DNA of 13,177 nt from NCBI GenBank assembly GCA_031412355.1, contig JANOCR010000363.1:1-13177 (forward strand), written 5' to 3'. Origin of the DNA: JAENVT01 sp031412355 (lineage in GTDB: Bacteria; Actinomycetota; Acidimicrobiia; Acidimicrobiales; Ilumatobacteraceae). Position 1 is the first letter of the stretch. The number at the start of each line of letters is the position of its first letter. The position numbers and the translations under genes were made by a program. The notes under the pieces were generated by a model. That model was not told where the DNA came from. It did not search any database and saw nothing but the letters and a program-made list of their open reading frames with translations. Shown here piece after piece: positions 5,739-13,136 of this stretch.

Positions 5739-8060
5739 ATGAACGCTCTCGAGACTCGTCAGCTAACTCTGCCATTGCTTGCGGTGCCCAGCGTCGTGCT
5801 GCCGGGCACGGTCTTCACGTTCGCCCTGTCGTCCGATGCCGCCCGTGCCGCGGTGCAGGCTGCCGTTGCAGGCGATGGACGCCTGGTGCTGCACAACGAG
5901 GCCGGTGGCGATATTGGCGTCGTTGCACGTGTGCCGAACACGGGTGCCATGCCCAACGGCGAGATGGCAGCCATCGTGCAAGCCGAGGGGCGGGCCCGGA
6001 TCGTCGCTCATCATCCCGGCGAGCGCGGCAGCGACCACGTCGACGTGGTGCTGCTGGCGGACGAGCGTCCCACGCCACGTGTCGAGTCTGCTGCGCGCGA
6101 ACTGCGCGTCGTGCTCGAAGAGATCGCCAAGCTGCGCGGCAGCCGCCGGCTTCCCGAGATCCTCCGCAGCGTTGCCGAGCCCGGCGCTTTGGCCGACGCG
6201 GTCACGACCTGGAGCGAGGTGGACCTCGCCCACCATGTGGCGGTGCTGACGGCCGTCGACATCGCTACCCGCGTCGAATTGGTCTCGGACTGGGCGAGGG
6301 GTCACCTTGCCGAGCTGCAAGTGACTGCCCAGATCCGGGCCGACGTGACCGAAGGCGTCGACAAGCAGCAGCGCGAATACCTCTTGCGCCAGCAATTGGC
6401 GGCCATCCGCAACGAGCTCGGTGAGGGCGACGACGACGTCGTCGGGCAGTACCGGGCCAAGGTGGCCGAGTTGGGCCTGCCCGAGAAGGCTGCCAACGCC
6501 GTGAACAAAGAGATCGATCGCCTCGAGCGCACCGGTCAGCAGTCCCCCGAACACTCGTGGATTCGTACCTGGCTCGACCGCATCGTGGAGGTGCCGTGGA
6601 ACGTTCGCACCGACGATCAACTCGACCTCGACCAGGCGCGGGCCGTTCTCGACGCAGATCACTACGGCCTCGACGAGGTCAAGGATCGCATCGTCGAATT
6701 CCTCGCTGTTCGCAAGCTTCGTGTCGCACGCGACACGCAGCCGATCGAGGGCGAAACGCGTCAGTCCGGTGCGGTGATGACACTCGTGGGCCCTCCTGGC
6801 GTCGGCAAGACGAGCCTCGGTGAATCGGTCGCGCGTGCGATGGGCCGAAAGTTCGTGCGTGTCGCCCTCGGTGGCGTTCGCGACGAGGCGGAGATCCGCG
6901 GCCATCGTCGTACCTACGTCGGTAGCCAACCGGGTCGCATTGCCCGCGCCATCATCGAAGCCGGCACGATGAATCCGGTCGTGCTGCTTGACGAGGTCGA
7001 CAAGTTGAGCGCCGGCGGATGGAGCGGCGACCCGACCGCTGCGCTGCTCGAGGTGCTTGACCCCGCGCAGAACCACACCTTCCGCGATCACTACCTCGAG
7101 GTCGACCTCGACCTCAGCAACGTCGTATTCATTGCCACGGCCAACGTCGCCGACACGATCCCCGCACCCTTGCTCGACCGTATGGAGTTCGTCCGCCTCG
7201 ATGGCTACACCGAAGACGAGAAGGTGTTCATCGCCCAGCGGTATCTATTGCCGCGCCAGATCCAACACGCCGGTCTGCGCGTCGACGAGGTGTCACTGAC
7301 CGAGGCAGCGCTGCGGGCGACCATCACCGGCTACACACGAGAGGCCGGCGTTCGTTCGCTCGAGCGAGAGCTCGGCAAGCTGACTCGCAAGATCGCCGCC
7401 AAGGTGGCCACCGGCGACGGGATGACACCTGTCGAGGTCGACGCCGGCGACGTACGCACATGGCTCGGCCGGGTCAAGGTCGACGACGAGATTGCCGAGC
7501 GCTCCAACGTTCCCGGTGTCGCAACAGGTTTGGCCGTCACCGGAATGGGAGGCGACGTTCTCTTCATCGAGACCACCGCGTTCCCGTTGGCGGTCGACGG
7601 CGAACCATCCTTGACGCTCACCGGTCAGCTGGGCGACGTGATGAAGGAGAGCGCGCAGATCGCGCTCAGCTTCGTGCGTTCGCATGCCCTGGAGCTGGGT
7701 GTGGATCTGTCGACCATGAACAAGCGCGTGCACGTGCACGTGCCGGCGGGTGCGGTGCCGAAGGACGGCCCCTCGGCCGGGATCACCATGACCACCGCCC
7801 TCGTGTCGTTGCTGACCGACCGGCCGGTGAAGCCGGGCGTCGGCATGACCGGTGAGATCACCTTGCAGGGCAAGGTGCTGCCGATCGGCGGCGTCAAGCA
7901 GAAGGTGCTCGCCGCCCATCGTGCCGGGCTCACCGAGGTGGTCCTGCCGAAGCGCAACGGACCCGACCTCGAAGACGTGCCCGAGAAGGTCCGCGAGGCG
8001 ATGACCTTTCACCTCGCCGACACGTATGCGGACGTGTTGGCGGCTGCCTTCGCCAACTGA
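5739..8060 (+). CDS. lon: ATP-dependent protease La (Lon)
   Basis: A 773-residue LonA-type protease with the full domain order, close to the usual 770-810. Lon is a cytoplasmic homohexamer that unfolds and degrades misfolded proteins and some regulators. Residues 1 to about 195 are the substrate-recognition LAN domain, followed by a helical segment that includes the typical LREQL-like stretch YLLRQQLAAIRNELGE. The AAA+ module has Walker A GPPGVGKT (351-358) and Walker B VVLLDEVDK (D418, E419). The protease domain has the Ser-Lys dyad: S679 in KDGPSAG and K722 in GGVKQKVLAA, the same numbering and spacing as in E. coli Lon. The frame is open upstream into the flavoprotein gene, but homology begins at MNALETRQLTLPLLAVPSVV, so the ATG at 5739 is chosen. 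A possible HspR site and a -10 box sit directly in front, pointing to its own heat-shock-type promoter. The aminotransferase downstream has a separate promoter candidate. Confidence 0.97.
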   Translation: MNALETRQLTLPLLAVPSVVLPGTVFTFALSSDAARAAVQAAVAGDGRLVLHNEAGGDIGVVARVPNTGAMPNGEMAAIVQAEGRARIVAHHPGERGSDHVDVVLLADERPTPRVESAARELRVVLEEIAKLRGSRRLPEILRSVAEPGALADAVTTWSEVDLAHHVAVLTAVDIATRVELVSDWARGHLAELQVTAQIRADVTEGVDKQQREYLLRQQLAAIRNELGEGDDDVVGQYRAKVAELGLPEKAANAVNKEIDRLERTGQQSPEHSWIRTWLDRIVEVPWNVRTDDQLDLDQARAVLDADHYGLDEVKDRIVEFLAVRKLRVARDTQPIEGETRQSGAVMTLVGPPGVGKTSLGESVARAMGRKFVRVALGGVRDEAEIRGHRRTYVGSQPGRIARAIIEAGTMNPVVLLDEVDKLSAGGWSGDPTAALLEVLDPAQNHTFRDHYLEVDLDLSNVVFIATANVADTIPAPLLDRMEFVRLDGYTEDEKVFIAQRYLLPRQIQHAGLRVDEVSLTEAALRATITGYTREAGVRSLERELGKLTRKIAAKVATGDGMTPVEVDAGDVRTWLGRVKVDDEIAERSNVPGVATGLAVTGMGGDVLFIETTAFPLAVDGEPSLTLTGQLGDVMKESAQIALSFVRSHALELGVDLSTMNKRVHVHVPAGAVPKDGPSAGITMTTALVSLLTDRPVKPGVGMTGEITLQGKVLPIGGVKQKVLAAHRAGLTEVVLPKRNGPDLEDVPEKVREAMTFHLADTYADVLAAAFAN

Positions 8061-8071
8061 CGGCCCGGCTC

Positions 8072-8100
8072 TCGACCACCTGTGATGCGAGGCGTAGCAT
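8072..8100 (+). promoter_or_regulatory. Candidate leaderless promoter of the GABA-transaminase-like gene
   Basis: TCGACC (8072-8077, near TTGACA) and TAGCAT (8095-8100, TAnnnT) are separated by 17 nt. The -10 box ends 7 nt before the ATG at 8108, placing the transcript start on or beside the start codon. No Shine-Dalgarno sequence is present. This is the best-formed sigma-A-type promoter in the window. Confidence 0.5.
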
Positions 8101-8107
8101 TGGGCGC

Positions 8108-9340
8108 ATGACGTCTCATCTTTCCAATGTCTGGTTCTCGGTCACGCCACTGAAGGTCGCCAGCGGCAAGGGGTGTTGGGTGACGACCACCGACGGCGAG
8201 GAGTACCTCGACTTTGCCGCCGGCATCGCCGTCAACTCCACTGGTCACGCGCACCCGCACGTAGCCAAGGCGATCGGCGAGCAGGCCCAGCGGTTCATCC
8301 ATGCGCAGGTCAACGTGTACAAGCACGATCTGCTCGAGCCGTTGGCCGCAAAGCTCAGCGAGCTGTCACCCGGCTCGATCGACACGTTCTTCTTCGCCAA
8401 CTCCGGTGCTGAGATCACCGAGGCGTCGATCAAGTTGGCCAAGCAGGTCACCAAGCGTCCGCACACCATCGTGTTCAGTGGCAGCTTCCACGGTCGCACG
8501 CACATGGCGATGGCCATGACGACATCGAAGACGGGATACCGCGCCGGTCACTTCGCGCTCCCGGCAGGCGTGTTCGTCGCTCCGTATCCCGACCCGCTCG
8601 CCGCCGACCAGGACGCTGCCGTCGCCGACGCGCTCCGCGGATTCGATCACCTGCTGAAGTCGATGACGGCGCCAGAAGAGACAGCGGCCGTCATCCTCGA
8701 GCCGGTTCTGGGCGAGGGTGGGTACATCCCGGCGCCACAGGCATTCATGACTGGGCTGGTAGAGCGTTGCCGCCAGCACGGGATCATGTTCATTGCCGAC
8801 GAGGTGCAGAGTGGCTTTGGGCGCACTGGCAAGATGTTCGCTGTCGAGCACTACGACATCGAGCCCGACATCATCTGCATGGCCAAAGGCATTGCCAGCG
8901 GGTTCCCGTTCGCTGCTCTCGGCACTCGCCGCGAGCTCGACGACAAGTGGCCGACCGGCAGTCACGGCGGCACGTACGGCGGCAACGCGATGGGTTGTGC
9001 CGCTGCGTTGGCGACGATCGAAGTGATGAGCGAGCCGGGCTTCCTCGAGAACGTGGTCGCTCGCGGCGAGCAACTGCAATCCGGAATTCGCGAGCTGGCC
9101 CAGGAGCACGACGTGATCGCCCAGGTGCGCGGCATGGGCCTGATGGTCGGTACCGAGTTCCACGACGCGGCGCGCGTCGCGGCCATCCAGAAGCACTGCC
9201 TCGAAGAGGGGCACATGATCGTGATGAACGCCGGCACGTACGGCAAGTGCCTGCGCTGGATGCCGCCGCTCGTGGTCAGTGAACGAGAGATCGACCTCGG
9301 TCTTGCAGCGTTCGCCGCCGCGCTCAAGGCCACCGCCTGA
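8108..9340 (+). CDS. Class III PLP-dependent aminotransferase, 4-aminobutyrate transaminase-like
   Basis: A 410-residue class III aminotransferase. Motifs in order are FAAGIAVNSTGHAHP (N-terminal substrate and cofactor region), FFANSGAEITEASIKLAK (PLP-phosphate loop and helix), SFHGRT, ILEPVLGEGGY, the cofactor aspartate D231 in FIADEVQSGFGRTG, and the Schiff-base lysine K260 in MAKGIASGFP. THGG-type positions appear as GGTYGGNAMGCAAA. The closest general match in my memory is the GabT/acetylornithine aminotransferase branch, where the product of GABA transfer is succinate semialdehyde; no succinate-semialdehyde dehydrogenase is visible nearby. It differs clearly from the aminotransferase at 1673 (different motifs and lysine context), so the two are not a recent duplication. 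The ATG at 8108 is directly preceded by a promoter-like -10. A MarR regulator follows after 3 nt, making a likely two-gene operon. The fold is certain; the substrate is tentative. Confidence 0.9.
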   Translation: MTSHLSNVWFSVTPLKVASGKGCWVTTTDGEEYLDFAAGIAVNSTGHAHPHVAKAIGEQAQRFIHAQVNVYKHDLLEPLAAKLSELSPGSIDTFFFANSGAEITEASIKLAKQVTKRPHTIVFSGSFHGRTHMAMAMTTSKTGYRAGHFALPAGVFVAPYPDPLAADQDAAVADALRGFDHLLKSMTAPEETAAVILEPVLGEGGYIPAPQAFMTGLVERCRQHGIMFIADEVQSGFGRTGKMFAVEHYDIEPDIICMAKGIASGFPFAALGTRRELDDKWPTGSHGGTYGGNAMGCAAALATIEVMSEPGFLENVVARGEQLQSGIRELAQEHDVIAQVRGMGLMVGTEFHDAARVAAIQKHCLEEGHMIVMNAGTYGKCLRWMPPLVVSEREIDLGLAAFAAALKATA

Positions 9341-9343
9341 CAC

Positions 9344-9781
9344 ATGCCCCGTCTCGATGCCGGCCGCCTCGCGACGTGGCGAACGTTTGGTCTCGTGGCC
9401 GCCGACATGCAACGCAAGGTCGAGGCCGGGTTGGTCGACGACTACGACCTGCCGTTGCCCTGGTTCGAAGTGCTCGCCGCTCTACAGGCGGCCGGCGGGG
9501 CGATGCGCGTGGGCGAACTCTGCGAGGCGTTGCACGAACTGCCGTCGAGCCTGTCGCGACGGCTGGACCGGCTGGAAAGCGAGGGCTTCGTCAGCCGGGC
9601 CGCTACGCCGACGCCCGACGACAAGCGGGCGGTCACGGTGTCGTTGACCCGCGACGGTCGAGCCGAATGGCGCGACGCGAACATCACCTACCGCCGGATG
9701 GTGCAACTGCACTTTGCCAATGTGCTCAGCGACACCGACATTGCCGTGTTGCAGCGAATCTTCAGCAAGCTCGACACGTAA
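9344..9781 (+). CDS. MarR-family transcriptional regulator
   Basis: A 145-residue protein with the MarR winged-helix layout. An N-terminal dimerisation helix (about 5-32) precedes the DNA-binding region: MRVGELCEALHELPSSLSRRLDRLESEGFVSR (about 54-85) supplies helix-turn-helix and recognition helix, and ATPTPDDKRAVTVSLTRDGR (87-106) the beta-wing with the conserved D-x-R. A C-terminal helix (about 125-143) would close the dimer. MarR proteins usually repress their own operon or a divergent neighbour and release DNA on binding a small ligand. The ATG is 3 nt after the aminotransferase stop, so the two are probably co-transcribed. There is no clear Shine-Dalgarno sequence, and translation may be coupled. 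The target is unknown; the palindrome at 11699-11713 is one candidate within reach. The gene ends 21 bp before the convergent acyl-CoA synthetase stop, with only a weak 4-bp stem (GGGC/GCCC, 9782-9794) in between. Confidence 0.9.
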   Translation: MPRLDAGRLATWRTFGLVAADMQRKVEAGLVDDYDLPLPWFEVLAALQAAGGAMRVGELCEALHELPSSLSRRLDRLESEGFVSRAATPTPDDKRAVTVSLTRDGRAEWRDANITYRRMVQLHFANVLSDTDIAVLQRIFSKLDT

Positions 9782-9802
9782 GGGCGGCCTGCCCGTTGTG
9801 TG

Positions 9803-11626
9803 CTAGTCGAGGCCGCTGTACATCGCCTCGATCTCGCTGGCGAACCTTGCCGTGACCCCACGACGCTTCAACTTCGATGTCGGCGTCAACATGTCGCTGT
9901 CGGGAAGCCATTCCTCGCCGACGAGGGTGAACTTCTTGATCTGTTCGACCTGGGCGAACTGTCGGTTGACCTCATCGACGCCACGTTGCACTTCGGACAC
10001 CACGTCCGGGTCGGTTGCCAGCTCGGTCAACTCGACTGATTCTTTGCCGTTGTGCATGGCCCATACCTTGGCGGCCTCAGGATCGAGCACCAGGATCGCC
10101 GAGCAGAACTTGCGGTTGTCGCCTATCGCTGCAGCTTGGCCGATCAGCGGAATGGTCTTCAGCGCGGCCTCGAGGTTGGCGGGACTGATGTTCTTGCCGC
10201 CGGAGGTGATGATCAGTTCCTTCTTGCGATCGACAATGCGCAGGTAGCCGTCGGCATCGACCTCGCCGATGTCGCCCGAGTGCAGCCAGCCGTCGATGAG
10301 GGTGTCGGCGGTCGTGTCGGGTCGTTGGAAGTAGCCCTGGAAGACGTGGCCACCGCGGCAGAGCACCTCGCCGTCGTCGGCGATCGCCAACTCGCAGCCT
10401 GGGATGGCCTGGCCCACATAGCCAGGGTGGTTGGCATTTGGGCTCCATGTCATCGGACCGCTGGATTCGCTCATCCCATAGATCTCGCTCAATGGCACAC
10501 CGATTGCGTTGTACCACTCGAGGATCGGTCGCGGGATCGCCGCTGCCCCGGTGACGGCGGTGATGACCGCGTCGAGCCCTACTAGCGCGCGCACGTTGGC
10601 GAAGGCCACCGAGTCGAGGAACGCCCAGGCGTCGAGTTGTTCCTTCGTCACCGTTCCGTCGCGCTCTGCGGCCTTGATCGCAGTGGCGGCGGCAACTGCT
10701 TCGTCGAACTTCGTCTTGTTCTCCGGGTTGGCCGCCAAGGCTGCGTTGACACCGTTGAAGATCTTCTCCCAGACCCGCGGCACGCCGAACACGATCTCGG
10801 GGTGCACCTCTTTCAGATAGGACGACAGTTGGTTGGCGTCAGGGCAGCAGTACACGCTGTAGCCAAGGATCACACCTTGGTAGTGGCTCATCATCCGCTC
10901 GGCGATGTGGGCCATCGGTAGGTAACTGACGACTCGCTTGCCTGCGAACTCTTCGAGGCCGAAGCACAGGCGCAGGGACTCGACGGTGTACACCACGTTG
11001 TACTGGCTGATCATCACGCCCTTCGGCGGACCGGTCGTGCCGCTGGTGTAGATCAGCGTGGCAATGTCGTCGGGCTTGATCTCTTTGGCCAATGCGGCAA
11101 GGTCTTCTTCGCCTCTGTCGGTCAGCACCGACGCAGGTTGAACGCCTTCGGGACAGCCGTCGACGGGCGGCTCGATCACAAAGATCTGCCTCAGATTTGG
11201 CAGCTCGTCGCGGACCTTCAGCAAGCGCTCGAGAAATGCGGTGTCTTCGACGATCGCGATCTCTGCGCCAGCGTGATCGGCCAGGTATTGGATCTCCTCG
11301 GGCGACGACGAGTTGTAGATGCTGACGGGGGTGGCCCGCAGGAACTGGGCGGCGAGGTCGAACCAGTGAAATTCGGGACGGTTGCGCATCATCAGCAAGA
11401 TCCGCTGTTCGGCGTCGAGTCCGGCTTGACGTAACCCGGCCACGGCTTTGGCAGCGATGTCCGCGTAGTCCCGCATGGTCCACACGTTCCACGAGCCGGG
11501 GGCGTCGGTCTTCATCGAGTGAAGGGCTGGCAGATCTGGATGCTCGTCCACGAGCCGCAAGAACATCTGCGGAGCGGTGGTGTTGATGACGGCGTTGTGA
11601 ACCTCTTCGATGGACACTCGTGACAT
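9803..11626 (-). CDS. AMP-forming long-chain fatty-acid-CoA ligase (FadD/FACS type)
   Basis: A 607-residue ANL-superfamily enzyme that activates a fatty acid to acyl-AMP and then acyl-CoA, probably at the inner face of the membrane. Length and motifs match bacterial long-chain synthetases of the FadD15 type. The P-loop motif is LIYTSGTTGPPKGVMIS (about 191-207). YGMSESSG (383-390) carries the conserved glutamate E387. The adenylate-binding aspartate is D452 in WLHSGDIGEVD, followed by the hinge region IVDRKKELIITSGGKNISP. Near the C-terminus LTPTSKLKRR holds the likely catalytic lysine K585. The frame stays open far upstream to 12283, but that extension runs antisense through the thiolase and is unlike the family. 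I choose the ATG at 11626 (MSRVSIEEV); an ATG at 11647 is the nearest alternative. It is divergent from the thiolase across 114 bp, a setting that suggests joint control of beta-oxidation. Chain-length preference cannot be read from sequence. Confidence 0.92.
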   Translation of the reverse strand: MSRVSIEEVHNAVINTTAPQMFLRLVDEHPDLPALHSMKTDAPGSWNVWTMRDYADIAAKAVAGLRQAGLDAEQRILLMMRNRPEFHWFDLAAQFLRATPVSIYNSSSPEEIQYLADHAGAEIAIVEDTAFLERLLKVRDELPNLRQIFVIEPPVDGCPEGVQPASVLTDRGEEDLAALAKEIKPDDIATLIYTSGTTGPPKGVMISQYNVVYTVESLRLCFGLEEFAGKRVVSYLPMAHIAERMMSHYQGVILGYSVYCCPDANQLSSYLKEVHPEIVFGVPRVWEKIFNGVNAALAANPENKTKFDEAVAAATAIKAAERDGTVTKEQLDAWAFLDSVAFANVRALVGLDAVITAVTGAAAIPRPILEWYNAIGVPLSEIYGMSESSGPMTWSPNANHPGYVGQAIPGCELAIADDGEVLCRGGHVFQGYFQRPDTTADTLIDGWLHSGDIGEVDADGYLRIVDRKKELIITSGGKNISPANLEAALKTIPLIGQAAAIGDNRKFCSAILVLDPEAAKVWAMHNGKESVELTELATDPDVVSEVQRGVDEVNRQFAQVEQIKKFTLVGEEWLPDSDMLTPTSKLKRRGVTARFASEIEAMYSGLD

Positions 11627-11678
11627 GTCACCATTCTCGCACGTCATGGAGGGGTTTGTTCCCGGCCGGCCTTTCGGT

Positions 11679-11708
11679 TTGAGTCTCGGGACCGGCAGGT
11701 TGCAGACT
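11679..11708 (+). promoter_or_regulatory. Possible promoter of the thiolase
   Basis: TTGAGT (11679-11684) and CAGACT (11703-11708) lie 18 nt apart. The second hexamer departs from TAnnnT at its first base. It overlaps the palindrome at 11699-11713, which would suit repression. Weak evidence. Confidence 0.25.
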
Positions 11709-11713
11709 GCAAC
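11699..11713. promoter_or_regulatory. Perfect 15-bp palindrome GTTGCAG-A-CTGCAAC, candidate operator
   Basis: Two exact 7-bp half-sites around a single central base, in the 114-bp region between the divergent acyl-CoA synthetase and thiolase starts. Size and symmetry resemble sites of TetR- or MarR-type repressors. It is 27 bp before the thiolase ATG and 72 bp from the synthetase ATG, so one protein bound here could affect the thiolase directly. The regulator is unknown. Confidence 0.5.
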
Positions 11714-11726
11714 TCGCCCACCCATC

Positions 11727-11734
11727 AAAGGGGA
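11727..11734 (+). promoter_or_regulatory. Ribosome-binding site of the thiolase
   Basis: AAAGGGGA ends 6 nt before the ATG at 11741. It is the only strong Shine-Dalgarno sequence before a gene in this window and supports that start. Confidence 0.7.
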
Positions 11735-11740
11735 TCTGCC

Positions 11741-12910
11741 ATGCCCACTGCAGTCATCGTCGATGCCATTCGTACGCCGCTCGGTCGTCGCAACGGAAAG
11801 CTGAAGGACTGGCACCCCGTGGATCTTGCCGCCGAGACGTTGAAGGCCTTGATCGACCGCACCGGGATTGACCCGGCGATCGTCGACGACGTAGTGATGG
11901 GGTGCGTGATGCAGGTCGGCGAGCAGGCTGCCAATGTCGCTCGCAATGCCGTCCTTGCCGCCGGCTGGCCGGACACCGTGCCCGGCACGACCATCGATCG
12001 GCAATGTGGATCCAGCCAACAAGCGGCCCATTTTGCTGCTCAGGGAGTGATCGCCGGTGCGTACGACGTGGTGGTTGCAGCAGGGGTCGAGGTGATGACC
12101 AGGGTTCCGATGGGGGCGTCGATGGTCGACGGCAAGTTCGGCTTCCCGTTCGGCCCGAAGGTCGGCGCTCGGTACGCGCCCAGTGGGGGCCTGGTGCCGC
12201 AGGGCATCTCGGCGGAGCTGATCGCCGACAAGTGGGGCCTGTCGCGTGACGATCTCGATGCGTTCGGGGTGCGTTCGCAGCAATACGCCGCGCGGGCCAC
12301 TGCCGAAGGTCGATTCCAGGCCGAAATCCTGCCGGTGCTCGGTACCGATGGTGCGATGATGTCGATCGATGAGGGGTTGCGCGAGACGACGACCGAATCG
12401 TTGGCCATGTTGAAGCCGGTCTTCCGCACCGAGGAGGAAGGTGGCCGGGTCACCGCCGGCAACTCGTCGCAGATCACCGATGGTGCAGCGGCGCTGCTGA
12501 TCATGAGCGAGGAGAAGGCGGCCGAGCTCGGGCTCACGCCACGGGCGCGATTCGTGAACTTCTCACTCGCGGGTTCTGATCCACGGATGATGTTGACCGC
12601 GCCGATTCCGGCCACGGAGAAGGTCTTGGCCCGTGCCGGTCTGTTGATCGACGACATCGATCTGGTCGAGATCAACGAGGCGTTCGCGTCCGTCGTGTTG
12701 GCCTGGGAGCAGGACCTGCACCCCGACATGACCAAGGTCAACGTCAATGGGGGTGCCATTGCGCTCGGCCATCCTCTCGGCGCCTCGGGTGCGCGCCTGA
12801 TGACCACGCTGCTGAACGAACTGGAACGAACTGGCGGCCGCTACGGCCTGCAGACGATGTGTGAAGGCGGCGGCATGGCCAACGCGACCATCATCGAGCG
12901 CCTCGGCTGA
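11741..12910 (+). CDS. Thiolase (acetyl-CoA C-acyltransferase)
   Basis: A 389-residue thiolase, the usual size for the family. Degradative thiolases split 3-ketoacyl-CoA with CoA to acetyl-CoA and a shortened acyl-CoA; biosynthetic ones condense acetyl-CoA. The catalytic residues are all present: nucleophile C89 in DRQCGSSQQA, N312 in EINEAFASV, H344 in GGAIALGHPLGASGAR, and the proton-transfer cysteine C374 in MCEGGGMANA. The N-terminus (VDAIRTPLGRRNGKL) is the typical thiolase opening. The start is fixed by a strong ribosome-binding site. The divergent acyl-CoA synthetase suggests a role in beta-oxidation, but no hydratase or hydroxyacyl-CoA dehydrogenase is adjacent. The Q-C-G-S-S-Q motif is more like FadA-type acyl-CoA acetyltransferases than the N-C-x-S-G of PhaA-type thiolases; that distinction is from memory. 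Downstream lies a short GC-rich hairpin, then repeat-bearing non-coding DNA. Confidence 0.95.
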   Translation: MPTAVIVDAIRTPLGRRNGKLKDWHPVDLAAETLKALIDRTGIDPAIVDDVVMGCVMQVGEQAANVARNAVLAAGWPDTVPGTTIDRQCGSSQQAAHFAAQGVIAGAYDVVVAAGVEVMTRVPMGASMVDGKFGFPFGPKVGARYAPSGGLVPQGISAELIADKWGLSRDDLDAFGVRSQQYAARATAEGRFQAEILPVLGTDGAMMSIDEGLRETTTESLAMLKPVFRTEEEGGRVTAGNSSQITDGAAALLIMSEEKAAELGLTPRARFVNFSLAGSDPRMMLTAPIPATEKVLARAGLLIDDIDLVEINEAFASVVLAWEQDLHPDMTKVNVNGGAIALGHPLGASGARLMTTLLNELERTGGRYGLQTMCEGGGMANATIIERLG

Positions 12911-12924
12911 ACAGTTCTTGCGTC

Positions 12925-12940
12925 GGGCGGACCACCGCTC
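12925..12940 (+). terminator. GC-rich hairpin after the thiolase
   Basis: GGGCGG and CCGCTC pair over 6 bp (one G-U) around the tetraloop ACCA, starting 15 nt after the stop codon. No U-tract follows, which is common in high-GC actinobacteria, so terminator activity is only possible. Confidence 0.3.
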
Positions 12941-12954
12941 CGTCCGGTTCCGTC

Positions 12955-12974
12955 GTGAATCGTCTGTGACGTAA
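12955..12974 (+). repeat. 20-bp direct repeat, copy 1
   Basis: GTGAATCGTCTGTGACGTAA, identical to the copy starting 51 bp later. The element contains the palindromic core TGACGT/ACGTCA-like half TGACGTAA. Confidence 0.75.
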
Positions 12975-13005
12975 CGCGCGCTCGGTGGTTGGTCTGGGTC
13001 CGCTT

Positions 13006-13025
13006 GTGAATCGTCTGTGACGTAA
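13006..13025 (+). repeat. 20-bp direct repeat, copy 2
   Basis: Exact second copy of the 20-bp element, 51 bp after the first. Flanks show looser similarity (a TCCG-rich stretch before, GCG and GGTT blocks after), so the real unit may be a diverged 51-bp tandem repeat. Confidence 0.75.
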
Positions 13026-13042
13026 TGCGGGCCGAGCGGTTT

Positions 13043-13056
13043 CGTCACCGACGATT
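13043..13056 (-). repeat. Inverted partial copy of the 20-bp element
   Basis: CGTCACCGACGATT is the reverse complement of AATCGTCTGTGACG from the direct repeats with one mismatch (13 of 14). With copy 2 (13009-13022) it forms a 14-nt-arm hairpin with a 20-nt loop. Confidence 0.65.
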
Positions 13057-13068
13057 GGGGAGGGGTGA

Positions 13069-13081
13069 TGAGGGCGATGGG
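13069..13081 (+). repeat. 13-bp direct repeat, copy 1
   Basis: TGAGGGCGATGGG, repeated exactly at 13124-13136, 55 bp downstream. In G-rich DNA a repeat of this length is only mildly notable. Confidence 0.45.
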
Positions 13082-13123
13082 TGGGCGATGTGTGGGCCGG
13101 GGGTGCAACGGTCCTTGGCGTGC

Positions 13124-13136
13124 TGAGGGCGATGGG
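13124..13136 (+). repeat. 13-bp direct repeat, copy 2
   Basis: Second exact copy of TGAGGGCGATGGG. Confidence 0.45.

Noticed and set aside
5763..7091. 442-codon minus-strand frame inside lon
   Set aside because: Antisense shadow of a strongly conserved gene, with no recognisable domain.
8085..8109. Inverted repeat ATGCG-N15-CGCAT around the aminotransferase -10 as a MarR operator
   Set aside because: The 5-bp arms and long spacer are within chance expectation in this base composition.
9782..9794. GGGC/GCCC hairpin between the MarR and synthetase stops as a bidirectional terminator
   Set aside because: A 4-bp stem without a U-tract is too weak to list as a feature.
11627..12283. N-terminal extension of the acyl-CoA synthetase to 826 residues
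   Set aside because: It is antisense to the thiolase, has no family similarity and only exists because GC-rich DNA has few stops in that frame.
12955..13025. CRISPR array
   Set aside because: Only two exact copies of a 20-bp element 51 bp apart, with an inverted third copy; no cas genes and no regular array.
12911..13108. Minus-strand coding frame with a 17-residue repeat (YVTDDS twice)
   Set aside because: No start context, continues antisense through the thiolase, and the repeat is explained by the 51-bp DNA repeat.
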